Source: Syntrophomonadaceae bacterium (GTDB taxonomy: Bacteria; Bacillota; Ch66; Ch109). From it: DNA of 11,178 nt. Of the stretch, positions 1-5,524 are shown piece after piece (the stretch's first letter is position 1; every line of letters begins with the position of its first letter). The DNA lies in contig JAAZDI010000260.1 of assembly GCA_012512295.1 (NCBI GenBank), positions 1-11,178 on the forward strand, in the 5' to 3' direction. Under the pieces are notes generated by a model. It was not told the origin of the DNA, ran no database searches, and saw nothing but the letters and a program-made list of their open reading frames with translations. The translations under genes and the position numbers were made by a program.

Positions 1-558
1 ACCCATGGGTAATACGGGGGTTGTTAACAACTGTCCTCCTAACGCTACCAAACCGATCAAAGCAGCCCCAGCGGCCGCCGCCGCTGTCCCGGCTAAAGAT
101 ACTCCGCCGGAAGTACCGGGAGCGACCCTTCGTCCAGTTAAAACCGACCGAGTGCCTCCGCGACTAAGGACACCCAATTCAGTTGCCCAAGTATCAGCGT
201 TGACAGTGGCCATAATTCCGATAAACAGCGCGAAGAAATGAGGGTCAGGCCCCAGTAGTGAGTTTATTAATGCCACCAGCGCGCCAGCTCCGCCATTAGC
301 TAATACCTGTCCTAGATCACGCCGGCCGGTTTTAGCAAAATCCTGCTCAACTTCCTGTTTATCCCGGCGTCGATAGCCGGACAGAGCACTGGCGGACAGA
401 AAAAAAGCGGCCAGAATTGCCAACCAGACCCATCCCCCAAAGCCCGTAATCACTGTCCCCACGAGCACCGCTCCAACCAAGCCGCTAGCAGAAAGGGCCT
501 GTTTATAATATCCCCCCAGAGCCCCAAGCAAGCTCACCAGGAATCCCCAAAATAACAC
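1..558 (-). CDS. DUF92 family integral membrane protein, N-terminal part (runs off the left edge)
   Basis: The 186 visible codons encode a hydrophobic protein with several membrane segments separated by short loops. The DUF92 (TIGR00297) signature is clear: a basic loop (SGYRRRDKQEVEQDF), then NADTWATELG, then TGRRVAPGTSGGVSLAGT, followed by an Ala/Gly-rich helix. The family is related to plant phytol/phytyl-phosphate kinases, but its bacterial role is not established, so no reaction is assigned. I chose GTG at 558 because AAGGGAG (568-574) lies 9 nt upstream. An in-frame GTG at 588 would add ten residues (MIILRREIAR), but it lacks a good ribosome binding site and falls next to the start point predicted from the nearby -10 element. 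The C terminus is outside the window. The gene is divergent from the coat genes. Family call is firm, function unknown. Confidence 0.85.
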   Translation of the reverse strand, partial: MLFWGFLVSLLGALGGYYKQALSASGLVGAVLVGTVITGFGGWVWLAILAAFFLSASALSGYRRRDKQEVEQDFAKTGRRDLGQVLANGGAGALVALINSLLGPDPHFFALFIGIMATVNADTWATELGVLSRGGTRSVLTGRRVAPGTSGGVSLAGTAAAAAGAALIGLVALGGQLLTTPVLPMG

Positions 559-595
559 CCGGGCGATCTCCCTTCTTAATATAATCACTCTTAGT

Positions 596-604
596 ATTTT
601 AGCA
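596..604 (-). promoter_or_regulatory. Possible extended -10 element for the DUF92 gene
   Basis: Read leftward the sequence is TGCTAAAAT, a TGn extended -10 with TAAAAT. No convincing -35 lies 16-18 nt further upstream. Transcription would start near 589, about 30 nt before GTG 558. Seen by eye only, so weak. Confidence 0.3.
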
Positions 605-627
605 TATCCTCTTTACCATCTGTCTTA

Positions 628-656
628 TTGACAAAGATGAACTGGCTTTATAAAGA
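628..656 (+). promoter_or_regulatory. Possible promoter for the coat gene pair
   Basis: TTGACA at 628-633 is a perfect sigma-A -35. The -10 is ambiguous: TAAAGA at 17 nt spacing (651-656) or TATAAA at 15 nt (649-654). Coat genes normally use the mother-cell factors sigma-E or sigma-K. CATAATTA (about 675-682) is only a partial match to those -10 sequences. The real start inside 590-735 is therefore unresolved. Confidence 0.3.
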
Positions 657-749
657 AAAAATCATGCTAACATGCATAATTAGATGGCAAATGCTAAAAC
701 TTAACATTGAGAAGATATAAGTTTACAACACCAAAAGGAGGTGCGATTT

Positions 750-947
750 TTGAATCAACTGACCAATCGTGAACTCTTACTTCTGGAAGAAAACTTAAAA
801 TTGGAAGCTAGTATGGCTACTTTTGCCCAGAGCTGTGTTCACCTGATTTCTGACCCCCAGCTACGGGCATTGTGCCAGAGAATTGCCCAGGACCACCATA
901 ACGACTATCAGGAATTATCCCGCCATATTAATATGCGAAATATGTAA
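750..947 (+). CDS. Small coat-associated protein, partner of the following CotF-like gene
   Basis: This 65-residue, mostly helical protein has no signal peptide or membrane segment. Its second half (DPQLRALCQRIAQDHHNDYQ) resembles the middle of the next gene product (NPQLRQDCIKILNKNFDHQR), so both look like pieces of the same helical-bundle coat-F fold. The start is TTG at 750: AAGGAGGT sits at 735-742, an ideal 7-8 nt ahead. The in-frame GTG at 741 overlaps that site and so cannot be the start. The next gene begins 22 nt downstream with its own strong ribosome binding site, so the two are probably one operon. Likely a spore coat component or assembly partner; I know no experimental function for this short form. 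Confidence 0.7.
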   Translation: MNQLTNRELLLLEENLKLEASMATFAQSCVHLISDPQLRALCQRIAQDHHNDYQELSRHINMRNM

Positions 948-969
948 ATAATAAAGGAGGTGTTTATCT

Positions 970-1452
970 ATGCCCCAGCATATGAATCCAAACTATTCAG
1001 CTATGGCGACCACTGGTGCGGTAGGAACCACCGGAACTACGATAGGTAATGCCGGCGGTATTGGCTTGACGGACCGAGACTTGTTCCAAATCATGCTAAA
1101 TGAACACAAACTCATGACGATGTCGATGACTACCCTAATTCTGGAAGCGGTTAATCCCCAATTACGCCAAGATTGTATAAAAATTCTCAATAAAAACTTT
1201 GATCATCAGAGGATGATTTGGGAAGCGATGCACCAACGAGGCTGGTACCAGGTCCAAATGGCGACCCCTCAGGAAATGCAGCGGATGCAGCAGCAGCTAA
1301 GCCATCAACCCTATTCGCAACAACAACCGTATACTCAACAACCGTATACTCAACAGCCAACACATACGCAGCAGACGTTTCACCAACAACCTTACATGCA
1401 GCAATCATATACGCAACAACCCTATTCTCAATCGTTTACTCAACGTTCATAA
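970..1452 (+). CDS. Spore coat protein, CotF family, with Gln/Tyr/Pro-rich repeat tail
   Basis: This 160-residue protein starts at ATG 970 behind AAAGGAGGTG. Residues 1-33 are a low-complexity Thr/Gly-rich leader. Residues 34-100 match the coat-F domain: TDRDLFQIMLNEHK, a Met/Thr-rich helix, EAVNPQLRQ, and the closing WEAMHQRGWYQV, where G-W-Y is typical. Residues about 103-160 are a hydrophilic tail rich in Gln, Tyr, Pro and Thr made of QQPYT-like units. Coat-F proteins belong to the outer layers of Bacillota endospores and are made in the mother cell. Tyr- and Gln-rich tails are common in coat proteins and could be cross-linked; that is inference. It is co-oriented with the preceding 65-residue partner. 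Domain call firm, exact coat layer unknown. Confidence 0.85.
   Translation: MPQHMNPNYSAMATTGAVGTTGTTIGNAGGIGLTDRDLFQIMLNEHKLMTMSMTTLILEAVNPQLRQDCIKILNKNFDHQRMIWEAMHQRGWYQVQMATPQEMQRMQQQLSHQPYSQQQPYTQQPYTQQPTHTQQTFHQQPYMQQSYTQQPYSQSFTQRS
1306..1440 (+). repeat. Pentapeptide-type coding repeat in the coat protein tail
   Basis: The tail repeats a five-residue unit, QQPY followed by T, S or M, in variable form. At DNA level a 15-bp unit (CAACAACCGTATACT) occurs twice in perfect tandem at 1321-1335 and 1336-1350. Such in-frame repeats can expand or shrink without breaking the gene. Confidence 0.8.
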
Positions 1453-1477
1453 ATTAAAGAACAAACTAAAAAGGCCA

Positions 1478-1506
1478 TAAAGTCCTGGTAGTCAACCAGG
1501 ACTTTA
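1478..1506 (+). terminator. Strong hairpin after the coat genes, probable terminator
   Basis: A perfect 12-bp stem (arms 1478-1489 and 1495-1506, core AAGTCCTGGT) encloses a 5-nt loop, 25 nt after the coat stop codon. The following sequence (ATACTTGA) is only weakly U-rich, so termination may be partial and the downstream gene could receive read-through. Confidence 0.6.
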
Positions 1507-1516
1507 ATACTTGACT

Positions 1517-1933
1517 ATGTATTATGCTGCAAATTCAGCAGCTGAATGGAGGGAAAAAGATATTAGACATCATCTTTTATCTTTACTAATAAAATATTTC
1601 CTTATCGCGCTCACTTTAGCCCTATTGCTGCCTCTTTTTGGAAATTATGGTGTTGAAATGACTTTTATCATTGCTGTCCCCATAACTCTAGTCCTGTATA
1701 GCCTCAGCGACCTGAAGGTACTGCCTCTTGCCGGCAACCGAAACACAAGCATTCTCAATAGTCTCCTGACTAGCTTAATAATCTGGGCAAGTCTTTATGT
1801 TCTGCCGGACCTTACTCTTTCCTGGTTTGGCATCCTGATCAGTTCACTGGCTGTGGGGATTAATGAATGGTTCTTCCACCGTTGGTTGTTACGAAACGGC
1901 ATTGTTCTTCTAGTTAATAACAAATTAAAATAA
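1517..1933 (+). CDS. DUF2512 (YndM-like) membrane protein; true start uncertain
   Basis: The product has about four membrane segments. Motifs fit DUF2512: LLSLLIKYF at the start of the first helix, LVLYSLSDLKVLPLAGN (family form YLIGDLFILP...N) between helices 2 and 3, SLIIWASLYVL in helix 3, then a C-terminal helix ending in WFFHRWLL. Members are small proteins of Bacillota, several from spore formers; function unknown. Neither TTG 1511 nor ATG 1517 has a ribosome binding site, and both would add a polar N-terminal extension. GGAGGG at 1548-1553 lies 8 nt before an in-frame ATT at 1562, which would give a protein beginning (M)RHHLLSLLIKYF, as expected for the family. ATG 1517 is given as the conservative start; ATT 1562 may be the real one. 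The gene follows the coat pair and ends at a bidirectional terminator. Confidence 0.65.
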   Translation: MYYAANSAAEWREKDIRHHLLSLLIKYFLIALTLALLLPLFGNYGVEMTFIIAVPITLVLYSLSDLKVLPLAGNRNTSILNSLLTSLIIWASLYVLPDLTLSWFGILISSLAVGINEWFFHRWLLRNGIVLLVNNKLK

Positions 1934-1938
1934 CAAAA

Positions 1939-1973
1939 TCAGGGCTTCCTTGACAGGTTTAGCCCTGAATTTT
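1939..1973. terminator. Bidirectional intrinsic terminator between convergent genes
   Basis: An 8-bp stem (TCAGGGCT at 1939-1946 with AGCCCTGA at 1961-1968) has A/T runs on both sides: ATTTTCTT rightward and TTTTGTTATTTT leftward. It can stop both the DUF2512 transcript and the FmdB-type transcript, which converge here. Confidence 0.8.
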
Positions 1974-2018
1974 CTTCCGGTTATTCCTACCGGTAAAATT
2001 AAGTTAAAACTGCTCAAT

Positions 2019-2321
2019 CTAAGCAGATGCTTTTTCCGTTTCAGAAGAGGCCGCCGGACTCTCCACTGGTTTTTCTTCCACCTTTTCATAGGCATCGCTG
2101 AAATCTGACGTCTCTTCTCGGCCAGGAAGAGGTTTACCAGTATAATTTGCATGATCCTTACAATAAAAACCGCTTCCCTTGAAAAGGATCCCGACATTTC
2201 TGGAGATAATTCTTTTAATTGGCCCCTGGCAATTAGGGCAACTTTCCAAGGCCGGCTCAGTTATTTTTTGCGTAATCTGCATTTTGCCACATTGGTCACA
2301 TCGGTAATCATAGGTCGGCAA
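2019..2321 (-). CDS. FmdB-family zinc ribbon protein
   Basis: The 100-residue product begins MPTYDYRCDQCG, the hallmark of the FmdB/CxxC_CxxC_SSSS family. Four cysteines (C8, C11, C28, C31) form the zinc ribbon, followed by IKRIISRNVGILFKGSGFY, where GI-FKGSGFY is the family's second motif. The C-terminal 40 residues are acidic, Ser/Ala/Glu-rich and probably disordered. FmdB proteins are often called regulators because one lies beside amidase genes, but their role is generally unproven. The start is TTG at 2321: GGGAGGGAG lies just upstream, and only this start gives the conserved MPTY. It is transcribed alone, from the promoter at 2378-2407 to the bidirectional terminator. Confidence 0.9.
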   Translation of the reverse strand: MPTYDYRCDQCGKMQITQKITEPALESCPNCQGPIKRIISRNVGILFKGSGFYCKDHANYTGKPLPGREETSDFSDAYEKVEEKPVESPAASSETEKASA

Positions 2322-2371
2322 CTATTCTCCCTCCCGCTAGCCTTTTTTTATTTTTTACATAAAACCTCACA

Positions 2372-2386
2372 GTATATGTTATATAC
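2372..2386. promoter_or_regulatory. Inverted repeat over the -10 of the FmdB-type promoter, possible operator
   Basis: GTATAT-GTT-ATATAC is a perfect 15-nt inverted repeat that covers the -10 box. A repressor bound here would block RNA polymerase. Because the palindrome is purely A/T-rich apart from its ends and overlaps a -10 sequence, it could also be chance. Confidence 0.35.
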
Positions 2387-2407
2387 CATATAAAACCTGC
2401 TTGTCAA
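2378..2407 (-). promoter_or_regulatory. Sigma-A promoter of the FmdB-type gene
   Basis: Read leftward, TTGACA (2407-2402) is followed after 16 nt by TATATA (2385-2380), or after 18 nt by TATAAC (2383-2378). The perfect -35 and its position 60-80 nt upstream of the TTG start make this convincing. Confidence 0.75.
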
Positions 2408-2433
2408 TATTTTAGGCTATTGGCGCGAATCGG

Positions 2434-2448
2434 GTTATTTAAAATAAC
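2434..2448. repeat. Perfect palindrome upstream of the FmdB-type promoter
   Basis: GTTATTT-A-AAATAAC is a perfect inverted repeat with a 1-nt centre, about 27 bp upstream of the -35. Part of it, GGGTTATTT (2432-2440), recurs in direct orientation at 2464-2472. This could be a protein-binding site, but the low complexity argues for caution. Confidence 0.35.
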
Positions 2449-2502
2449 ACTTCCTTATCGTTTGGGTTATTTTCATCTGTGATTATGCTTAACGGGCATG
2501 GG

Positions 2503-2532
2503 TGGTTAATAAAAGAATGGTTAATAAAAGAA
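2503..2532. repeat. Two perfect tandem copies of a 15-bp unit
   Basis: TGGTTAATAAAAGAA occurs at 2503-2517 and 2518-2532 with no mismatch. On the minus strand it places two T-rich tracts (TTCTTTTATTAACCA) immediately after the terminator stem of the carrier gene, so the duplication doubles the U-rich part. Confidence 0.85.
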
Positions 2533-2558
2533 TTAGGAGGACCGGATTTCGGCCCTCC
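2521..2558 (-). terminator. Intrinsic terminator of the biotin/lipoyl carrier gene
   Basis: On the minus strand GGAGGGCCG pairs with CGGTCCTCC (9 bp including one G-U) around a 5-nt loop (arms 2558-2550 and 2544-2536). TAATTCTTTTATT follows. On the plus strand the G-U pair becomes an A-C mismatch, which supports leftward use. It lies about 170 nt after the carrier stop codon. Confidence 0.8.
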
Positions 2559-2727
2559 CAACTTTCCCCAAAACCTATATCCCCGAAAACAGGAATACAT
2601 GTACACGGGATACTCCAACTATGTACTTAGTTCTCTGCATCCGGGAAACAACTTGGTTATTGGACCTCTCCACATATCGCACAACAAACACGGCCGTCTT
2701 CCGTCATGTTCGAAGATAATAGGGCGA
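2559..2727 (-). other. Long untranslated tail of the carrier gene
   Basis: These 169 bases lie between the carrier stop codon and its terminator. I see no reading frame with a ribosome binding site; the longest ATG frame of interest is a 16-codon stretch with a CxxC pair (minus strand, from about 2706). The segment at 2669-2695 is similar in inverted orientation to 3048-3071. No known riboswitch or small RNA fold was recognised. Confidence 0.5.
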
Positions 2728-2940
2728 CTATTCGATTACAGCCAGTATATCCCCCTGGTTTACTACGTCGCCAACTTTGCAGTTGATCTCTTTAATAGTG
2801 CCACTTTCTGGAGCAAAAATGGGGTTTTCCATCTTCATGGATTCCAAAACCATTACTTCATCGTCTTCTTCAACAGTTGCGCCAACTTCGACATTGATCG
2901 CAATAATTTTTCCTACCATTGGGGCTTCAACGTTTGCCAC
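2728..2940 (-). CDS. Stand-alone biotin (biotinyl/lipoyl) carrier protein
   Basis: The 70-residue product is a single biotinyl/lipoyl domain. It starts with APMVGKI, carries the modification loop VLESMKMENP with M35-K36-M37 (the E-S/A-M-K-M form typical of biotinylated domains, K36 being the acceptor), and ends GDVVNQGDILAVIE. It resembles the C-terminal part of acetyl-CoA carboxylase BCCP and of decarboxylase gamma subunits, but lacks their N-terminal Ala/Pro-rich linker. The start is GTG 2940, behind GGAGGG with 7 nt spacing. In such bacteria these short carriers usually sit beside carboxyltransferase or biotin carboxylase genes. None is present here: the gene has its own promoter and terminator, so its partner enzyme must be encoded elsewhere. 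Domain firm, pathway unknown. Confidence 0.93.
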   Translation of the reverse strand: MANVEAPMVGKIIAINVEVGATVEEDDEVMVLESMKMENPIFAPESGTIKEINCKVGDVVNQGDILAVIE

Positions 2941-2958
2941 TTAACATCCCTCCTGAAA

Positions 2959-2987
2959 ATTATAACCTAACCTCACTGAGGTCAGCT
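2959..2987 (-). promoter_or_regulatory. Promoter of the carrier gene, with a palindrome in its spacer
   Basis: TATAAT (2964-2959 leftward) lies 18 nt before the carrier GTG. The -35 at 17 nt spacing would be AGCTGA, a poor match. The perfect palindrome ACCTCA-C-TGAGGT (2970-2982) fills most of the spacer. A weak -35 next to a palindrome suggests control by a DNA-binding protein; inference. Confidence 0.5.
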
Positions 2988-3318
2988 TTATCCTTGAAGT
3001 TTAACTGATCAGATTCGCGGGTTAACCATAAAATCTTCTCGGTTAGCGGCCGTGGTTGTGTGATATGTGGACAAATCTACGGAATCCCAGAAATAGTGTT
3101 TCCCAAATTCCACATGCTACTCCTCTGAGAAACCTTTCTCTAACTCTACCATATTCGACACGTTGTTCTATAAATCCTTCATATTCCCAGAAATATAGAT
3201 AAAATTCTATCCTGGATATTGTCTGTATCAAACACCTCTTTCTTATTCAACACGGGCTAAAAATCTCCTGCTAATTCTTGAAATTAAATCCACTAGTTTC
3301 TGCTTTTTCTCACTGCGA
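2988..3318. other. Gene-poor stretch with possible remnants of a decayed gene
   Basis: No convincing gene is present. Leftward, three open stretches lie end to end in different frames: 3253-3179 (starts MLNKKEVFDTDN), 3231-3043 (62 codons from TTG, containing GFIEQRVEYGRVRERFL) and 3076-2960 (contains LTEKILWLTRESDQL). They could be one gene of about 110 codons broken by two frameshifts, or chance. None resembles a family I know. An 11-bp direct repeat, TCCCAGAAATA, occurs at 3085-3095 and 3185-3195. GGCCGTGGTTGTGTGATA at 3048-3065 begins the inverted copy of 2669-2695. Confidence 0.4.
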
Positions 3319-3966
3319 TTATAATTTCCACTCCTTCCCATATCGCATTGGTCGTTTCAGGATGAATTTCTGCTTCCGGGGGTAGGCCTTGCACCAATCC
3401 GGTTCGAAGCTCCAATCAGCTTTAAAAATTACCTCTAGCTGCTTAAAATATTCAACCGGATTTGATTTCATATCCAAGCCTCGGGCTTTGAGTTCCTGGC
3501 TAAGAGCCCGATTAACTTCCATTTCATATGCCTCCAGCCGGTCAAAAAATTCTTTCCAAATACCTATTCCTTCTTCCTCCCAGATACTACAGCCCGGACA
3601 GACATAGAAACGACAAACAGATTCCCTTAGTTCTGGGGCCCAACGGCACCCTCCTTCCAGGGAGTGAAACTGGCAACGAAAATCGCCATCCTTATCTTCA
3701 AGGCGATCGACTGACATGTATTCTTCTAAAACGGTGATCCGCGGCATGGAAAAAATAACCTCGAGCGCCTCCGGGGCATTCGCCAGCAGATAGGCAAAAT
3801 CAGTGGGGTAGTAGGTCGGGTTGTAATAGCAGCAACCCTTGGCATCCTCCCGAGGACAATCCGAGCATAAAGAACATTCGATCCAGCTGCGTAGCCCCAG
3901 GTTGTGGAAAACAATCTCAAAAGATCGTTCCGGCCCCTTTTCCGGTCCGGTTAACTCCTTCACCAA
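3319..3966 (-). CDS. Cysteine-rich YkgJ-like (zinc/iron cluster) protein
   Basis: The 215-residue soluble protein has eleven cysteines, ten of them clustered: C31, C34, C37, C45-C46, then C98, C107, C118, C123 and C126. The arrangement CSLCSDC...GCC followed by YYPTDFAYLL, then CQFHSLEGGC and a closing CRFYVCPGC, resembles the YkgJ/UPF0153 putative metal-chelating domain, where C-x2-C...CC is followed by a CxF...G-C...CR-YP block. The C-terminal 85 residues are charged and helical. Metal binding is therefore likely but the role is unknown. The start is TTG 3966 (GTG 3963 is next in frame); GGGAGG lies about 11 nt upstream. It appears monocistronic and may be a more divergent Cys-rich family than YkgJ. 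Confidence 0.75.
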   Translation of the reverse strand: MVKELTGPEKGPERSFEIVFHNLGLRSWIECSLCSDCPREDAKGCCYYNPTYYPTDFAYLLANAPEALEVIFSMPRITVLEEYMSVDRLEDKDGDFRCQFHSLEGGCRWAPELRESVCRFYVCPGCSIWEEEGIGIWKEFFDRLEAYEMEVNRALSQELKARGLDMKSNPVEYFKQLEVIFKADWSFEPDWCKAYPRKQKFILKRPMRYGKEWKL

Positions 3967-4001
3967 CAGACGCTCACCCTCCCTTTGGATTTACGGTTAT
4001 T

Positions 4002-4010
4002 ATTATAACA
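4002..4010 (-). promoter_or_regulatory. Extended -10 promoter of the cysteine-rich gene
   Basis: Leftward the sequence reads TGTTATAAT, a perfect TATAAT with an extended TGn, about 36 nt before TTG 3966. The -35 position falls inside the hairpin at 4019-4056 and shows no consensus, as is usual for extended -10 promoters. Confidence 0.5.
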
Positions 4011-4018
4011 CATGGTTA

Positions 4019-4056
4019 GAGGCTGCGGGGTTTTTCCGGAAAAAGTCCGCAGCCTC
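4019..4056 (-). terminator. Strong hairpin after the metallo-beta-lactamase gene, probable terminator
   Basis: GAGGCTGCGG pairs perfectly with CCGCAGCCTC (10 bp), and an inner TTTTTCCGGAAAAA continues the stem around a CCGG loop. It lies 56 nt past the stop codon of the leftward operon. No T-run follows on the minus strand (TAACCATG), so it may act as a transcript-end or stabilising structure rather than a textbook terminator. Confidence 0.55.
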
Positions 4057-4111
4057 ATTCTTCTAAATTAGCATACCAAATTGGATCAGCTAAGCTGAAA
4101 CCCGCAGTTTC

Positions 4112-5287
4112 TTAGGGACGGCAAGATGGACAAGGTCGATATCCCTCCGCCACGGCTTTCTCCCGCGTATCAAAAAGCACGCGATTTTTTTCACTCGGTA
4201 AGCCGGAGCAGGTCGACCGGTGAAAAACCTGACTGTTTTTATTACCGATAAACTGTTCGGTATTCCCCATGGCATTATTAGCCACCGGTTTAGAAGCAGC
4301 CGAATCGCTCGCTACAGAATCCGATTGTAGAGGACCGGCTAATTTTTCAATGCTTATCTTTTCGCCATCGGAGGTAAAAATAAGTGTTCCGTCCTGGTCG
4401 GTCCGGTAAACCTCTATCCCCGCCCTGTTCAATCTGGTAAGGGTTTCCGAATGAGGGTGGCCATAGTCATTGCCCACTCCCACTGAAATCACAGCGTATT
4501 TAGGGCTGACCACATTTAAAAACGGCTGAGTTGTCGAACTATGGCTGCCGTGATGGCTGACCTTCAGCACGTCTGACTTAAGTAAGGACGTTGCCCAACT
4601 CGAAGCAAGCATTTCCCTTTCTGATTGCGCCTCGGCATCGCCGGTAAACAAAAAGGAGGTCGCGCCATACTGAGCCCGGGTTACCACGGACCAGTCGTTT
4701 AAACTCTCATAAGCCGTGCCACCAGGGGCTAAAATGACCGCTTTTAAATTCTCTTGATCAATAATGGATACGCCCGCTTTAGCCGTAGTTACCGTCAAAG
4801 ATTTTGCGTTAATCGCCTGTAAAACATCCTCAAAAGTCTTAGTATTATTAGTTATTTGCGGGAGATAAACTTGACCAATTGCCAAATCCTTGATTACATT
4901 ATCCAAACCGCCAATGTGGTCTTCATGCGGATGGGTCCCGATCAGGTAGTCAATCTTTCTTATGCCTTGCTGTCGGAGATAGGATACAACGGCTGGCCCG
5001 TCCGCATTGTTGCCGGCATCGATCAGCATCGTTTGGCTATTTGGCAACTGGATCAGAATCGAATCGGCCTGCCCGACATTTAAAAAGTGAACTTCAAGCT
5101 GGTCGGCCAATAATTGAGCATCCGGTGGCCCCTGGCTGGTTTCCGAGGGAGGGGCAGTGGTATATTCTTGGCTTCCACTCTGGAACAGGCCGCAGCCGGG
5201 ACCAGTAAAAAGGATTATCAATGATAGGATAAATAAGATCGTTAAGACAACAAATCTTGTCCTCTGTTGCATTTTCTGTTTCATCAT
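4112..5287 (-). CDS. Exported ComEC-like metallo-beta-lactamase protein with C-terminal Ada-type zinc module
   Basis: Residues 8-30 are a membrane anchor or signal, ending GPGC at C32, a lipobox-like site. A polar linker follows to about 60. Residues 64-320 are an MBL-fold domain of the ComEC/Rec2 hydrolase class: VHFLNVGQADS, LIDAG (D90), THPHEDHIGG (H119, H121, D123, H124), FTGDAE (D217) and VSHHGSHSS (H245). A low-complexity Ser/Ala linker (320-342) leads to residues 346-391: FIGNKNSQVFHRSTC...RPCPSCRP, with H356, C360, C386 and C389, matching the Ada metal-binding type. It lacks the ComEC channel, so it is an outside-facing hydrolase of unknown substrate (possibly nucleic acid or phosphodiester). 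Start at ATG 5287 or ATG 5284. It lies 13 nt after the DUF3006 gene, a common pairing. Confidence 0.9.
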   Translation of the reverse strand: MMKQKMQQRTRFVVLTILFILSLIILFTGPGCGLFQSGSQEYTTAPPSETSQGPPDAQLLADQLEVHFLNVGQADSILIQLPNSQTMLIDAGNNADGPAVVSYLRQQGIRKIDYLIGTHPHEDHIGGLDNVIKDLAIGQVYLPQITNNTKTFEDVLQAINAKSLTVTTAKAGVSIIDQENLKAVILAPGGTAYESLNDWSVVTRAQYGATSFLFTGDAEAQSEREMLASSWATSLLKSDVLKVSHHGSHSSTTQPFLNVVSPKYAVISVGVGNDYGHPHSETLTRLNRAGIEVYRTDQDGTLIFTSDGEKISIEKLAGPLQSDSVASDSAASKPVANNAMGNTEQFIGNKNSQVFHRSTCSGLPSEKNRVLFDTREKAVAEGYRPCPSCRP

Positions 5288-5300
5288 GAAGCCTCTTCTC

Positions 5301-5510
5301 TCAATCCTTGAAAAGTTCGTTAGTCAGCTGCTTAAGATACTGCTTCCGGCTTGCCGTGGCGGTCTGGTTAATGGTTATTATAATATCGAGCACATCACCC
5401 TCTTTGGCCTCCGCTGGAATTAAGGCCCGGGGCAGATTAAAGGTATTCTGAGCCAACTGCTGGGCTTCAATAACTGCCCACCCCTCCTCAAACCGATCAA
5501 TAATAAACAA
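5301..5510 (-). CDS. DUF3006 family protein
   Basis: The 69-residue product matches DUF3006: MFIIDRFEEGWAVIE at the start, IPAEAKEGDVL in the middle, and a basic helix (RKQYLKQLTNELF) at the end. It has no signal peptide. The small beta-rich fold has no proven function, but it is very often encoded directly before a ComEC-like MBL protein, as here, 13 nt away. The start is TTG 5510: AGGGGGGT lies upstream and an in-frame TAG two codons before excludes longer forms. It follows the YjcQ-like gene by 14 nt, so the three genes form one tight operon. Confidence 0.88.
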   Translation of the reverse strand: MFIIDRFEEGWAVIEAQQLAQNTFNLPRALIPAEAKEGDVLDIIITINQTATASRKQYLKQLTNELFKD

Positions 5511-5524
5511 AACCTACCCCCCTG

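Noticed and set aside
1306..1440. Repeats that might suggest a CRISPR array or minisatellite
   Set aside because: They are in frame, encode a QQPY-type protein tail and have no spacer structure.
1977..1993. Second hairpin (CCGGT/ACCGG) next to the bidirectional terminator
   Set aside because: It has only 5 bp and no additional function is apparent beside the stronger stem at 1939-1968.
2479..2970. A 163-codon open frame on the plus strand
   Set aside because: It runs antisense through the biotin carrier gene and the terminator hairpin, has no ribosome binding site at its GTG, and shows no domain-like pattern. The carrier on the other strand is unmistakable.
3043..3231. A 62-codon minus-strand frame as a real small gene
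   Set aside because: The TTG start is only about 3 nt from the nearest AGAGG, no family is recognised and it would end inside a repeat-like segment. Kept only as part of a possible remnant.
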